A program made the position numbers and the translations under genes. From NCBI GenBank assembly GCA_958295815.1, contig OY282374.1, positions 4,678,682 through 4,742,681 on the forward strand: a stretch of DNA of 64,000 nucleotides, in the 5' to 3' direction. The notes under the pieces were generated by a model that did not search any database, had not been told where the DNA came from, and worked only from the letters and a program-made list of their open reading frames with translations. This DNA is from Candidatus Poribacteria bacterium. Its GTDB lineage: Bacteria; Poribacteria; WGA-4E; WGA-3G. Below are positions 53,685 through 62,855 of the stretch, one piece after another (positions within the stretch are counted from its first letter, which is position 1; every line of letters begins with the position of its first letter).

Positions 53685-55598
53685 TCACCCGGGCAGGGCA
53701 CCCTGGTAATTCACGCCGGTAAACATCCCAATCACCATCCAAATACCTACAATACCAAACTCACCAACGATGAACCCCATAAACAGCGGTCGAAATCTCC
53801 GATAGTATCCAAGCCCTCCCGATTTCAGTGCCAGATACTTCAAGAACCAGCCAACAAAAATACATGACCAGAGAAAATACGATGAGTAAACCGCACCCAT
53901 CACATACCCAATTGGATGAAGTTGCCACCACATGAATTGACGCTGCATGATGAGTATAAAGGCGGTAATTCCCGCCCCTAAAGCCATGCTGTAAGCCTCT
54001 CCCAACTTCGGGTCCTTCGGATACTGAATCAGCGAAACCATATGATTGAAGTATCTCGGTGATCCGACAAACGGACCCCTTTGAAGATTTAAGCCACCTT
54101 TTTCATAAATCAAGGGCAACGATGCAGCGTAGGAAACAACGATAGCAACAACAATAGCAAGTACCATTACACCGAGGATACTTCTCCGATTTAATCGAAA
54201 TGGGTCTGCCGCTTTAAATCCGTGCAGAACACTCGGCATCAAAATACCACCCCAATCCCGCATCATCACCCGCTGAAATCCTAAGAGTGCCAAACTATTT
54301 GCGTCAACGATTCTTGAGCCAGCGATAATCTCAAAGTATTCTACAGGGTACATCGGTGCCTGGATCAGTAACATCCCCCCGTTGACCACCATCCACGACA
54401 ACGCGGTAGAAGCAATCAGGAACAGTGCGATAATACTACAAGCAATCCAAAACGACATACCGGCATAGACACATAGCCCCGCAAGTAGTAAAAAACTGAA
54501 AATCGTTCCCAGAACCGCCCATCTATATGGCAACACTTCACCTGAATCATCAATCGCTGTGGAAGTAGCGGATTCCATGAACGTTCGCTTCAGGAGGTCC
54601 TGTATATGTCTTCGACTGTTAAGCAGAAAGGCAATCACCATAACCACATAAGCCGCCATCGTCTGTCCTCTCGCAGAAATCCATGGGCTAATGGGGATCG
54701 CAAAAGCGTTGATAATGATGTATTGGAGTTTGAAGAATAGAAAGAAAAACCAGCAGCTGAATGACACATCCATGGCGAGAAAGTACGTGATACCGATAAC
54801 GGAGAAATAGAGAAAAAACCGGAATTGGGGCCACCAACCCATCACAATCCATGGACGTTCCGTGAATGGAGTGTATAGGTCATACCGATTCGGAATGCGC
54901 GGAAGTGTAGGGAAATACTCGTGCAGTCCATTGAGTAGATGAAAGAAGGCGGCGATTCCAAACCCTACCCACATCAGTCGATTCTTGAACAACCCTTCCA
55001 GAGAGTGATGGTTTGAGGTTTGCTGAACCATCTCTACAGGCACAGTGACGAGCGGAAATATGAACCTTTCACGTTCCACCCACTGTTTCCGTAACACAAT
55101 CGATACACAGATTGTTAGCGCGTAAAATAGAAGGATGAAAGCCGTCCAAGCCAAGAGTGGCTTTGCCCAGAGCATCCACGGAACAAATGACTCTCCCTCA
55201 TAGAAGTCGGTAACGGCACGTTCATCCCAGACAATGAGCCATTCGGGGAAATGTCGGTGAAGCGTCTCTGCCCATTCGTTTTCAGGTGTCGCAAAATAGA
55301 CGGGTGCTGCTAAATAGGGGAGTAGGTACCCGACCATCCCTTTCGATGGAATCGCTGAGACAACCGCCATCATTACCCATACGACCATCAATTCCGCCGG
55401 ATTCAACACTGCCCGAGGAAAGACTTTTTTTAGAATTGGGTTGATAACAAAGGTGAGAAAAATCAGTGTAAACGCAGCCCCCAAAGGAAAATGATTTCCG
55501 CCAATATCTGTCCCTTGGAGATAATAGTCATTGTACGGGGTAATCGCTGTCTGTAGGATGACTAACGTCAAACCGATCAGTACCGCCCGCATGCGCAT
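53685..55598 (-). CDS. Large polytopic membrane protein, DUF6785/OPT-like
   Basis: A 637-residue membrane protein with about 14 hydrophobic segments. Sequence features AELMVVWVMMAVVSAIPSKG and VERERFIFPLVTVPVEM are those of the DUF6785 family of uncharacterised membrane proteins distantly similar to oligopeptide transporters. The family is common in this kind of bacterium but function is unknown. It is on the same strand as the lipoprotein genes, with 123 bases between. Confidence 0.7.
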   Translation of the reverse strand: MRMRAVLIGLTLVILQTAITPYNDYYLQGTDIGGNHFPLGAAFTLIFLTFVINPILKKVFPRAVLNPAELMVVWVMMAVVSAIPSKGMVGYLLPYLAAPVYFATPENEWAETLHRHFPEWLIVWDERAVTDFYEGESFVPWMLWAKPLLAWTAFILLFYALTICVSIVLRKQWVERERFIFPLVTVPVEMVQQTSNHHSLEGLFKNRLMWVGFGIAAFFHLLNGLHEYFPTLPRIPNRYDLYTPFTERPWIVMGWWPQFRFFLYFSVIGITYFLAMDVSFSCWFFFLFFKLQYIIINAFAIPISPWISARGQTMAAYVVMVIAFLLNSRRHIQDLLKRTFMESATSTAIDDSGEVLPYRWAVLGTIFSFLLLAGLCVYAGMSFWIACSIIALFLIASTALSWMVVNGGMLLIQAPMYPVEYFEIIAGSRIVDANSLALLGFQRVMMRDWGGILMPSVLHGFKAADPFRLNRRSILGVMVLAIVVAIVVSYAASLPLIYEKGGLNLQRGPFVGSPRYFNHMVSLIQYPKDPKLGEAYSMALGAGITAFILIMQRQFMWWQLHPIGYVMGAVYSSYFLWSCIFVGWFLKYLALKSGGLGYYRRFRPLFMGFIVGEFGIVGIWMVIGMFTGVNYQGALPG

Positions 55599-55736
55599 CT
55601 ATTTTTTCACCTTGCTTTCCTTCTGATAGCTAAGAATCCTTGTCATCATTCTATCAGATACGCTCTTTTTGATTAATAGAAATCTTAAGACACTCAGGGT
55701 CGTTGATGGTAAACAGTTACTTAGACCCTGCGAATT

Positions 55737-55756
55737 GGGAGGTTTAAGACCTCGCC
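55737..55756. repeat. GGGAGGTTT...GACCTCGCC hairpin (degenerate)
   Basis: Degenerate member of the GGCGAGGTT family, in the gap between divergent genes. Confidence 0.45.
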
Positions 55757-55860
55757 ACTAACTGCTTCTTAATTTTACCCAAAAAAGCGCAACTTTTTTC
55801 CGACTCGTTTGTAGTAACTAATATAACCCTACAATTCTTAAGGAACACAGAGGAGACCCT

Positions 55861-57531
55861 ATGCATCGTAGAGATTTTTTGATTAACGGAGGCACAGCAT
55901 TAGCCGGACTGCTCGCAGCTAACAGTCCGCTTTACTCACAGCTGACCTCAACAAGTAAAAACACGAAAAATCCAATGAAAACGTTGATATTAACCAACAT
56001 GGACGCGCTCAGAGAAGCCTATCCCCAAGGAGCATCGGGGATTCAACGGGCTGTTAAGGCATTCGCGCGCACCTATAACGCTGAAGTACTCGACATTAAT
56101 CAGGCTTATCGGGCAAAGACTGGACAGCATATCTCAGTCCCAGAATACCCTAACCCCGCGCTGACAGTAATAGCGAAAGAAATAAAAACTGAAGTGATCT
56201 CAAAAACCGGTGGACAACTCGATTCTCTCATATTGGTCGGAGACGAATCCATTATTCCAATGTGGGAAGTCCGCTTGGGTGACGACCACATTCACACCGA
56301 CTCTTTCTATGCCGATTTGGATGGCGACGGACTTCCAGAAGTTGCCACAACACGGATACTCGGAAGACCCAACGCGATGAAACGACAACTCAGCGCAACT
56401 CCTGAAATCGGTGGACCGGAGGCGACAATTCTCTGCTCAGAAGATACCCGCATCCATCTGGAAACCCAGCGGTTCCTCGATGCACTTGCACAACAAGGAC
56501 ATGGTGTTACTGTTCTTGGAAGGGGTGGAGAGGAACGCCTTCCACAGTCAGATCTGATTATCCACTTTGGACATGGAAACCCTCAAGGTCTGAGCAATCG
56601 ATTCCGTGAATCTTTTGTGACAGCGAAAAGTATGCCGAATTTGCCGCGTCACCCAATTGCGATTGTGGACGGATGCGCCACCACGCCACCCGGTTCAGCA
56701 TTGTTACGTGCGTTCCTGAATAAAGGCGGTCGTGCCTATCTCGGCAGTACAGCAACCGTCTGGGGAATGACGCCTGCGCGTTACACCAACCAATTAGTGA
56801 TGCACTTTCTGGACACCTACGAAGCACATCCAGACTGGCACCTGTCGAAACTACTCACCGCAGCACGCGCCGAATACGCCCGTGTGACAAGTCTCTCAGA
56901 AATGCTATTGGAACTCGAACAGAAGGAGACACTGCAAGTTCCCGGAGAGATGCACGTACATCTGGCGACGTTTCTGGAATGGCATGCCTACGGAGAACCA
57001 TTTGCCCGCTTACATCAAGGAGATGCCCGTCCAATTTTCACAAAGCATCCTTTGGTCGGAACCGCGACTCTTCTGAATTTGCGAGAACAAAACACGGTTG
57101 AAGCGACCTTCGATTTAGCAGACGAGGACAGTCAACCGATTCTCTTTCTTCGCGCAGATTGGTTGAATTCAATTTCCTCTTCGCTTGTCCTTCGGATTCA
57201 TCAAAATGGAGAGAAACTTCATGAGTTGAAAGGGGACGCAGACATTATCTATCAGCGTATCGAAGATATTTGCGTCGGTGGTTATGTTGATGGGGAGCTG
57301 TATCACGCCTATTGGTTATTACCGCTACAGAAAAAGGCAGGTCAAAACCGCCTGCAAGTCGAAGTTTCAGGATCTGGTCCTCTCAGTCCATTGTCTCATC
57401 TAATTCGGATACGCCAAAACCAAGTACGCGGTGAACGCGTGAATCCAGATAGGGAATTGAGCATTTTACCCGAATCCGCAATCGAAATCTGGCCCCAATG
57501 GGAGACCATTGGACCACCCGTTCAGAAATAG
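55861..57531 (+). CDS. C25 (gingipain-like) cysteine peptidase with Tat-type signal
   Basis: A 556-residue exported protein. The start MHRRDFLINGGTALAGLLAA has a twin-arginine motif (RRDFL). The C25 catalytic His is in LIIHFGHGNPQG and Cys in AIVDGCATTPPG. The upstream SFYADLDGDGLPEVATTRI with a following LGR is the typical C25 lead-in. The last 130 residues are a beta-sandwich, as in gingipain Ig-like domains. GAGGAG precedes the ATG. No Bacteroidetes-type sorting domain is apparent. Confidence 0.85.
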   Translation: MHRRDFLINGGTALAGLLAANSPLYSQLTSTSKNTKNPMKTLILTNMDALREAYPQGASGIQRAVKAFARTYNAEVLDINQAYRAKTGQHISVPEYPNPALTVIAKEIKTEVISKTGGQLDSLILVGDESIIPMWEVRLGDDHIHTDSFYADLDGDGLPEVATTRILGRPNAMKRQLSATPEIGGPEATILCSEDTRIHLETQRFLDALAQQGHGVTVLGRGGEERLPQSDLIIHFGHGNPQGLSNRFRESFVTAKSMPNLPRHPIAIVDGCATTPPGSALLRAFLNKGGRAYLGSTATVWGMTPARYTNQLVMHFLDTYEAHPDWHLSKLLTAARAEYARVTSLSEMLLELEQKETLQVPGEMHVHLATFLEWHAYGEPFARLHQGDARPIFTKHPLVGTATLLNLREQNTVEATFDLADEDSQPILFLRADWLNSISSSLVLRIHQNGEKLHELKGDADIIYQRIEDICVGGYVDGELYHAYWLLPLQKKAGQNRLQVEVSGSGPLSPLSHLIRIRQNQVRGERVNPDRELSILPESAIEIWPQWETIGPPVQK

Positions 57532-58152
57532 TCAATAAAAAAGGTGGTAATTGGCAACTTTCGTCATTACATTTGTCTTTAACTCCTACGGCCACCCACT
57601 TTTTAGGCAAACTTAACCGAAGTCGCCATTGCCACCCAAAGACTCCTTCATGTTAGCACAACGATAACATAGCAACCCTACGTTTAAAGTTTCCAAACAC
57701 GGAACTATTTCTCTTATCTCCCATATTCCTGCCCATCTCACCCGCAGTATTACAGGTTAATTTATAACTCATTACAAGCATAACTTGACTTAATTAATAG
57801 AATTATGGTATGGTCATCCATATCAAGACAAATTTGAGATTTTTTTCATCATTTTGCTTAGATTGACTTAATATAGTTTATTCATAACGTAAGTTCAAAA
57901 AATTATAAAGTTGACACAATAACACGCCACTGGTCGTGTGCATAATCGCATATTAAAACATTAATATTTTATAATGAATATCAATAATAATTGTCTTAAC
58001 GTGATTAGCCTCATTTAACGCTCTTTTTTGCTAAGGCGGCGGATTCCGCCGTATCACTTGTTCTTATCAAATTTTCTATCCTTGATAGATACCATATCAG
58101 TTGGCAGAAGTCAGCAGCAAATTCTGATTATGGAGGTTATACTATCACTATT
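57532..58152. other. AT-rich intergenic region upstream of the CBS gene
   Basis: No gene is seen. TTGACT at 57785-57790 and 57863-57868, and TTGACA at 57911-57916, are -35-like, but none has a convincing -10 at normal spacing. A palindrome CGGCGGA-T-TCCGCCG lies at 58037-58051. GGAGG is present before the next gene but at a long distance (about 17 bases). Confidence 0.5.
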
Positions 58153-59073
58153 ATGAACGAAACTAACAACGACAAAAACAACTATGTGCCTGCTGTCACA
58201 AAACAGGACACTGCAAAATTAGAGTTGGCTAAATCTAAGGCACTTGTTCCTTATGACGAAGAGGAAGCCAAAACTCGAAAAAAGGGGATTATCTCAAACT
58301 TAAGACGTAGAACCCCTCCTTCTCGTGCACAACTCCGGAAATTACTTATCGAGAATATTGATGTGCTTCCTGAACATGAAGCACGATTACTAAACTCGGT
58401 ATTTGATCTGATAACGTTGACAGCACAAGAAGTGATGATGCCTATGTCAGAAATTACACCTCTGCCAGTAGAATCATCACCCTCTGCGGTTCCAGGCTTC
58501 TGTCGTACTTTCAACTATCGTTACATCCCTATTTATAGTGAACGCGTTGACCGATTGATTGGGGTCGTTGATGCTATGGATGTCCTTACTACCGAGCAAG
58601 ATGCCAACGATTTATCACTGTTTGTCAAGGATACACTTTACGTGCCACCACTGAAGTCTGTCATGGATTTACTGGGTGAACTCCGCCAATTCGAGGTTCC
58701 CGCTGCCGTTGTGGTTAACGAGCATGGAAGTTGCATCGGAATTGTAGAATTGGTAGATATTTTAGAGAAAGTTGTAGGCAAGATAACGACGAATCGCAGA
58801 CGGGATACGCCCCGCATCGAACAACTTGGAAAAAGCGACTGGCGGATTGATGCGCGGGCATTAATTGTCGATGTCAATATTCAGTTAAATATCGAAATCC
58901 CGACTGACCGGTGTGATACCCTGGGTGGTTTTGTCCTCATGTTGCTCGGACGATTGCCACAAAAAGGGGAAAAACTTGAACATGAAAACCTCGAGTTTAC
59001 TGTAGATGAAGTTTTCAAGTACGGCATTTCTCGGATCCAACTTACGCAGAAAACACAAAGATCTAAGAAATGA
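58153..59073 (+). CDS. CBS-domain protein with CorC/HlyC-type C-terminus
   Basis: A 306-residue cytoplasmic protein. After a lysine-rich N-terminus comes LTAQEVMMPMSEITPLP, the start of a CBS pair (YRYIPIYSERVDRLIGVVDA, VPAAVVVNEHGSCIGIVELV). The CorC/HlyC C-terminal sandwich follows (VNIQLNIEIPTDRCDTLGGF, PQKGEKLEHENLEFTVDEV). Unlike full CNNM/CorC transporters it lacks the membrane DUF21 part, so it resembles free CorC. Probable role is nucleotide-sensing in Mg2+/Co2+ handling. Confidence 0.8.
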   Translation: MNETNNDKNNYVPAVTKQDTAKLELAKSKALVPYDEEEAKTRKKGIISNLRRRTPPSRAQLRKLLIENIDVLPEHEARLLNSVFDLITLTAQEVMMPMSEITPLPVESSPSAVPGFCRTFNYRYIPIYSERVDRLIGVVDAMDVLTTEQDANDLSLFVKDTLYVPPLKSVMDLLGELRQFEVPAAVVVNEHGSCIGIVELVDILEKVVGKITTNRRRDTPRIEQLGKSDWRIDARALIVDVNIQLNIEIPTDRCDTLGGFVLMLLGRLPQKGEKLEHENLEFTVDEVFKYGISRIQLTQKTQRSKK

Positions 59074-59134
59074 AATGCTGAATTTAATACCGAACGAATC
59101 TCCTCGCACAAAGTGCTCATTCAGGATTTATTGA

Positions 59135-60094
59135 ATGTACACACTTATCTTTATGTCCTCTCGTGGAAACTTAGTTCGCCAGCAAGCAATCAGTCGCGGG
59201 CACGTCCTGCTTTTCTGGATTGTCATTTTTATTTTATTTTTTGGAGTGATCGGTGGATTAGGCTACGGATTTTACCTGAAGCAGCAGGTATCAGTCTCGA
59301 AAAAGGACTTGCAGGCAAGCAGAGAGGAAATTAAAGGATTGGTTCGTGCAAAACACCAAGCCGAATTAGAACTCGTCGCCATTAATGAGGAAATGAAAGA
59401 TATCCGCCACATGGCAGAACAAATTCAGCAGACTTTAGGAATCTTTGGGCAAGGCGGTGGGAACAACGATCTTACTTCAGTCCCCGATGAGATGGAAGAA
59501 CGCGTCGATATTCAGGAAGAAAAAGTCGATGTCGCAATTGATACACACGAAAGACAGCAACCACTAACACCCACCAGTCTAAAACAGGAGATTCAGCCTC
59601 TCTATAACTACGTCAGTGCCTATAGCATAGGACTTGATGGATATCCATCAATCCTACCTGTGAAACTCCAAAAGACAAACGGGGAGAAATACGGCTTTTG
59701 GTATTCCTCTGGCTTTGGTCAGCGAGTTCATCCATTAACGAAGAGACGCGAATTTCACCGAGGGTTGGATATTAAAACCCGCTCGGGAGTGCCTGTTATC
59801 GCTGCTGCTGATGGGACAACCGTGAAGGTTGGAAGGAACGGCTTGTTGGGAAATACGGTTGAGATTAGCCATGAAACATCCCAGTTTAAAACATTATACG
59901 CACATCTGAAAGGTTACGCCAGTGGACTCAAAGTTGGACAAAAGGTGGCGCGCGGCCAGATTATCGGTTACGTCGGCAATACAGGACGTAGTACCGGTGC
60001 ACATCTCCACTATGGCGTTTATGACATAAGCAACGAAAAGTGGGTAAATCCTACGGCGCATATCTTCGATCAGCAACCGATGTTTTCACAGTAA
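59135..60094 (+). CDS. M23 (LytM-type) peptidoglycan peptidase
   Basis: A 319-residue protein with an N-terminal membrane anchor (residues 25-48), a coiled coil at about 50-110 and a C-terminal M23 domain. Zinc and catalytic motifs are seen: FHRGLDIK (H-x3-D) near residue 208 and AHLHYGV (H-x-H) near residue 290. It should be an envelope-attached endopeptidase or an EnvC-like activator. Start could also be the ATG at 59153. It follows the CBS gene by 61 bases. Confidence 0.85.
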   Translation: MYTLIFMSSRGNLVRQQAISRGHVLLFWIVIFILFFGVIGGLGYGFYLKQQVSVSKKDLQASREEIKGLVRAKHQAELELVAINEEMKDIRHMAEQIQQTLGIFGQGGGNNDLTSVPDEMEERVDIQEEKVDVAIDTHERQQPLTPTSLKQEIQPLYNYVSAYSIGLDGYPSILPVKLQKTNGEKYGFWYSSGFGQRVHPLTKRREFHRGLDIKTRSGVPVIAAADGTTVKVGRNGLLGNTVEISHETSQFKTLYAHLKGYASGLKVGQKVARGQIIGYVGNTGRSTGAHLHYGVYDISNEKWVNPTAHIFDQQPMFSQ

Positions 60095-60132
60095 ACCAAG
60101 TCTTGATCTTCCCAGTCAGAATTACCACCGCT

Positions 60133-60154
60133 GGCGAGGTTTCTTAATCTCGCC
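60133..60154. repeat. GGCGAGGTT...AATCTCGCC hairpin
   Basis: Family member with one mismatched pair, between convergent genes. Confidence 0.55.
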
Positions 60155-60221
60155 CCTTTCAAATAGGCAAAACTTCGTTTAATTAGAAGTATACCAGATA
60201 AACCGTTGAACACTCCAACAT

Positions 60222-61169
60222 CTAACCCTCCGAGAGCACACACAAACCCGTCTGCCATTCCTCTCCCTTCTTGCCTGCGTAGAGCATAGCATAAGTGTCC
60301 CCGACTTCAAAGATCTGACCGGTCAACACACCATCGCAATCGAACGCATCAGGGTCGTTCGATAGCGTAAATACAGGGTTGTAAGGGTTCGGCTCGAACG
60401 TACGGAAATCGCGAGTCCGTACATGTCCGATCCGCCAGACTTCGCCGTCGTACCCACCATAGAGAATATGGAAGAACTCTGGATCCTTGAATAATTCGGT
60501 TTCGCGAACGGCTTGACTGTCCCAGGCTTCGCCGCTACCCCTGAAAACAGGATTAGCAGGATTTTTTGTGACCGATGTCGGATCGTTCGTCGGCGCGGTC
60601 GCATGGCACATCGTCAATCCTTCCCCGAACGACTGCGTCGCCTTTCCAGTATAAACAATGTGAATCGTGTCATCTACCACCGCAACCGATGGGTGCGTCG
60701 AACCGTGCCGTTCGTGTTCCATATCCGCGGGGATGACAGGCGTGCGTAGGACGCGACGCCACTCACCCATGTCCCCATCGCTCACAAGCAAGCCCGTCTG
60801 CTCAGGGGTCGTCTCCCCTTTGCCTCGATAGTACATATAGTACTTGCCGTCAGCAGGGTTTAGGAACGGAAAAGGGTACTCAACAGATGCATTATCGAAA
60901 CCGTCCGCTGAAGGTTCAAGAATAGGATTCCGCGGATCCTGCGTGATGTCGGTAAGGTTATCAATAGGAGCTGTCGCGTGCATTATCAACCAACGAACAC
61001 CGAAGTCGCGTTTACACCAGATGTAGTGTACTACATCATCAATGATAATAGCGTGAGTTGCAGCCGCCCAGAGCGGCGGTGGGAGAGATATGATTGGGTT
61101 GCCTGCCTCAATCCTCTTGAAATTGGCGAATGTCTCAAATGAAATAACATTTCTTGGTTCATCTACCAT
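60222..61169 (-). CDS. GH43/GH32-like five-bladed propeller hydrolase
   Basis: About 315 residues with the glycosyl-hydrolase 43/32/68 (or related DUF) propeller look: NASVEYPFPFLNPADGKYYM, THPSVAVVDDTIHIVYTGKA, RETELFKDPEFFHILYGGYD. It may act on arabinans, xylans or fructans, or be a phosphorylase-like relative. I begin at the ATG at 61169 because GGAG lies upstream; that start overlaps the CotH stop by seven bases, which suggests coupling. A longer frame from 61268 would read across the CotH gene end. Confidence 0.75.
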   Translation of the reverse strand: MVDEPRNVISFETFANFKRIEAGNPIISLPPPLWAAATHAIIIDDVVHYIWCKRDFGVRWLIMHATAPIDNLTDITQDPRNPILEPSADGFDNASVEYPFPFLNPADGKYYMYYRGKGETTPEQTGLLVSDGDMGEWRRVLRTPVIPADMEHERHGSTHPSVAVVDDTIHIVYTGKATQSFGEGLTMCHATAPTNDPTSVTKNPANPVFRGSGEAWDSQAVRETELFKDPEFFHILYGGYDGEVWRIGHVRTRDFRTFEPNPYNPVFTLSNDPDAFDCDGVLTGQIFEVGDTYAMLYAGKKGEEWQTGLCVLSEG

Positions 61170-62575
61170 CGATTTCTCCTTCGTTGTACTGATGGTCGCC
61201 ACCCGGTTGGCAATTGTCGAGGGGATCCGATATTCTGATCCATCCATTTCAGCCGAGCCAGCAACCATGTTTTTAGTCGAATCACTTCTTGTTCATAGGT
61301 GGTCGCGGATCCATAAGCACGGGGATTACCAAAAATACGACGACCCAGCACCCGCCATCTCTGGAAGTTCCGCTTTTGTGCTTCGGACAGATATTTAGCA
61401 GTCCGATCAATCTCATCAAGAAACTCTGAAGTTGCGAGTTCATTCTTCCGGAGCGTCTCCCACCTTTTGACAAGCCGCCGCCTGAAGTTTTCATCTGTTA
61501 ACAATCGCTCCCACCAGAATGGAACAGGGTTTGTATCAATAAGCCAATTATCCGTTTCCCAACCGTTAAAGAAAACCGTATTGCCCATCGATAAGTTAAA
61601 ATCCCAGACGGGACCCATCTTTAACTTGCCGTTTCTGTCTTTGTACATGTATGTGCTGTTCCGAAATCCGTCCGTGTTTTTGAAAAGTTCATTGATGATG
61701 AAATGGTCAATAAAACTGTCAATATCAATGTACTTGGCATACCCGAGATCCGGGTCGGCATAATCTTTTCCGGCTAACGCAGACTCAAACGCATTCATAT
61801 AGTTCCGAATCCATACCTTTTGCGCAGACGAAACCTCGTCTCCTTTCGGATATACATGAATCAACTGTGTACCGTAACGGGTGAAGAAGTAGGTGTCATA
61901 GGAGTCCAACTTGTCAATTTTCAGGATATAGCCCCCAGTGATTTCCGAGGGTCCCTCCTGCGTCGGCTTTAGTGATTGAATATCAACCCGTTTTTTCCCT
62001 CGCTTAATCTTCTCCATCAATAGATAAACGCCAGCGTAATGCTCTGCTCCGAGGCGCACACCCTTCCCCTCATTGAGAAATAATTCAACGAATCTTGTTC
62101 TACTCGCATACCTACCGATTCGATTACTGAACTCATACGCCAAGTAGTTCCGCATGAGGGTTTTATCCGAATACGGACCATTCAAAATCCAGTCCGATTC
62201 TGCTGGCAGTTGCAATAACGATACATCTTTGTCGTTGCCACTGTCATCTTGAACTTCAAAACCGTACTGCCGTTTTGGAAAATGCTGCGATGTCTTTCCT
62301 CTGACCTCTATACCAATTCCCCTGTCAAGATTGACATGCGGACTATCCAGCCAATTTCTACCGTCAGATGCGTCGTAAATAATCTTCATCCGTGCAGGAA
62401 TTTTGGGGTCGTCATGAATCCATTGTCCAAACGTCCGAATAATCACAATTGGCAAATTCGACGCGTATACCTCAGCATCTGCAGACTGCTGAACAGCACC
62501 AGCAAAGCAGCCCGTGGTCATGTATAATATGATACCACCTAGAAGTAGAAATATGTTTTTCGTATAACGATACAT
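61163..62575 (-). CDS. CotH-kinase-family lipoprotein
   Basis: A 470-residue protein. The signal ends in MTTGC near residue 23, a possible lipobox. The CotH kinase core is recognisable: RGIGIEVRGKTSQHFPKRQ, WILNGPYSDKTLMRNYLA, VYLLMEKIKRGKKRVDI (Lys) and MGPVWDFNLSMGN (metal Asp). CotH proteins are secreted protein kinases in spores; in this kind of bacterium they are surface proteins of unknown target. Confidence 0.85.
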   Translation of the reverse strand: MYRYTKNIFLLLGGIILYMTTGCFAGAVQQSADAEVYASNLPIVIIRTFGQWIHDDPKIPARMKIIYDASDGRNWLDSPHVNLDRGIGIEVRGKTSQHFPKRQYGFEVQDDSGNDKDVSLLQLPAESDWILNGPYSDKTLMRNYLAYEFSNRIGRYASRTRFVELFLNEGKGVRLGAEHYAGVYLLMEKIKRGKKRVDIQSLKPTQEGPSEITGGYILKIDKLDSYDTYFFTRYGTQLIHVYPKGDEVSSAQKVWIRNYMNAFESALAGKDYADPDLGYAKYIDIDSFIDHFIINELFKNTDGFRNSTYMYKDRNGKLKMGPVWDFNLSMGNTVFFNGWETDNWLIDTNPVPFWWERLLTDENFRRRLVKRWETLRKNELATSEFLDEIDRTAKYLSEAQKRNFQRWRVLGRRIFGNPRAYGSATTYEQEVIRLKTWLLARLKWMDQNIGSPRQLPTGWRPSVQRRRNRW

Positions 62576-62787
62576 TGCCTACAATCCTATGACAAGAGTG
62601 GGTTCCAAAATCAAGTGCTGCGAATTGGTTAAACGCGGTATATAGAGTTAATGACACACATTCGCGATGGAAAAGTTGCTTAATCTCAGAAAAATCCGAT
62701 CCCCAATCTAAAAGGTTGAAAATAAAAACTCGTTCTGAGTTTCTCCTAAATGCTTAAACCATATCCAAGCCAATTGCGTTTACAAAA

Positions 62788-62832
62788 AAGCGCGCCTACC
62801 AAGGACGTAAGTCGCCCTTTACAAGCGCGCTT
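62788..62832. repeat. Hairpin with AAGCGCGC and GCGCGCTT arms
   Basis: 8-bp perfect arms with a 29-base loop in the gap between the CotH and sulfatase genes. The right side is also part of the 14-bp palindrome ACAAGCGCGCTTGT. Confidence 0.4.
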
Positions 62833-62855
62833 GTAAAATCATCACACTGTTTCCG

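Noticed and set aside
57785..57814. TTGACT with TATGGT as promoter for the CBS gene
   Set aside because: The -10 is poor and it is over 330 bases from the start codon; not strong enough to call.
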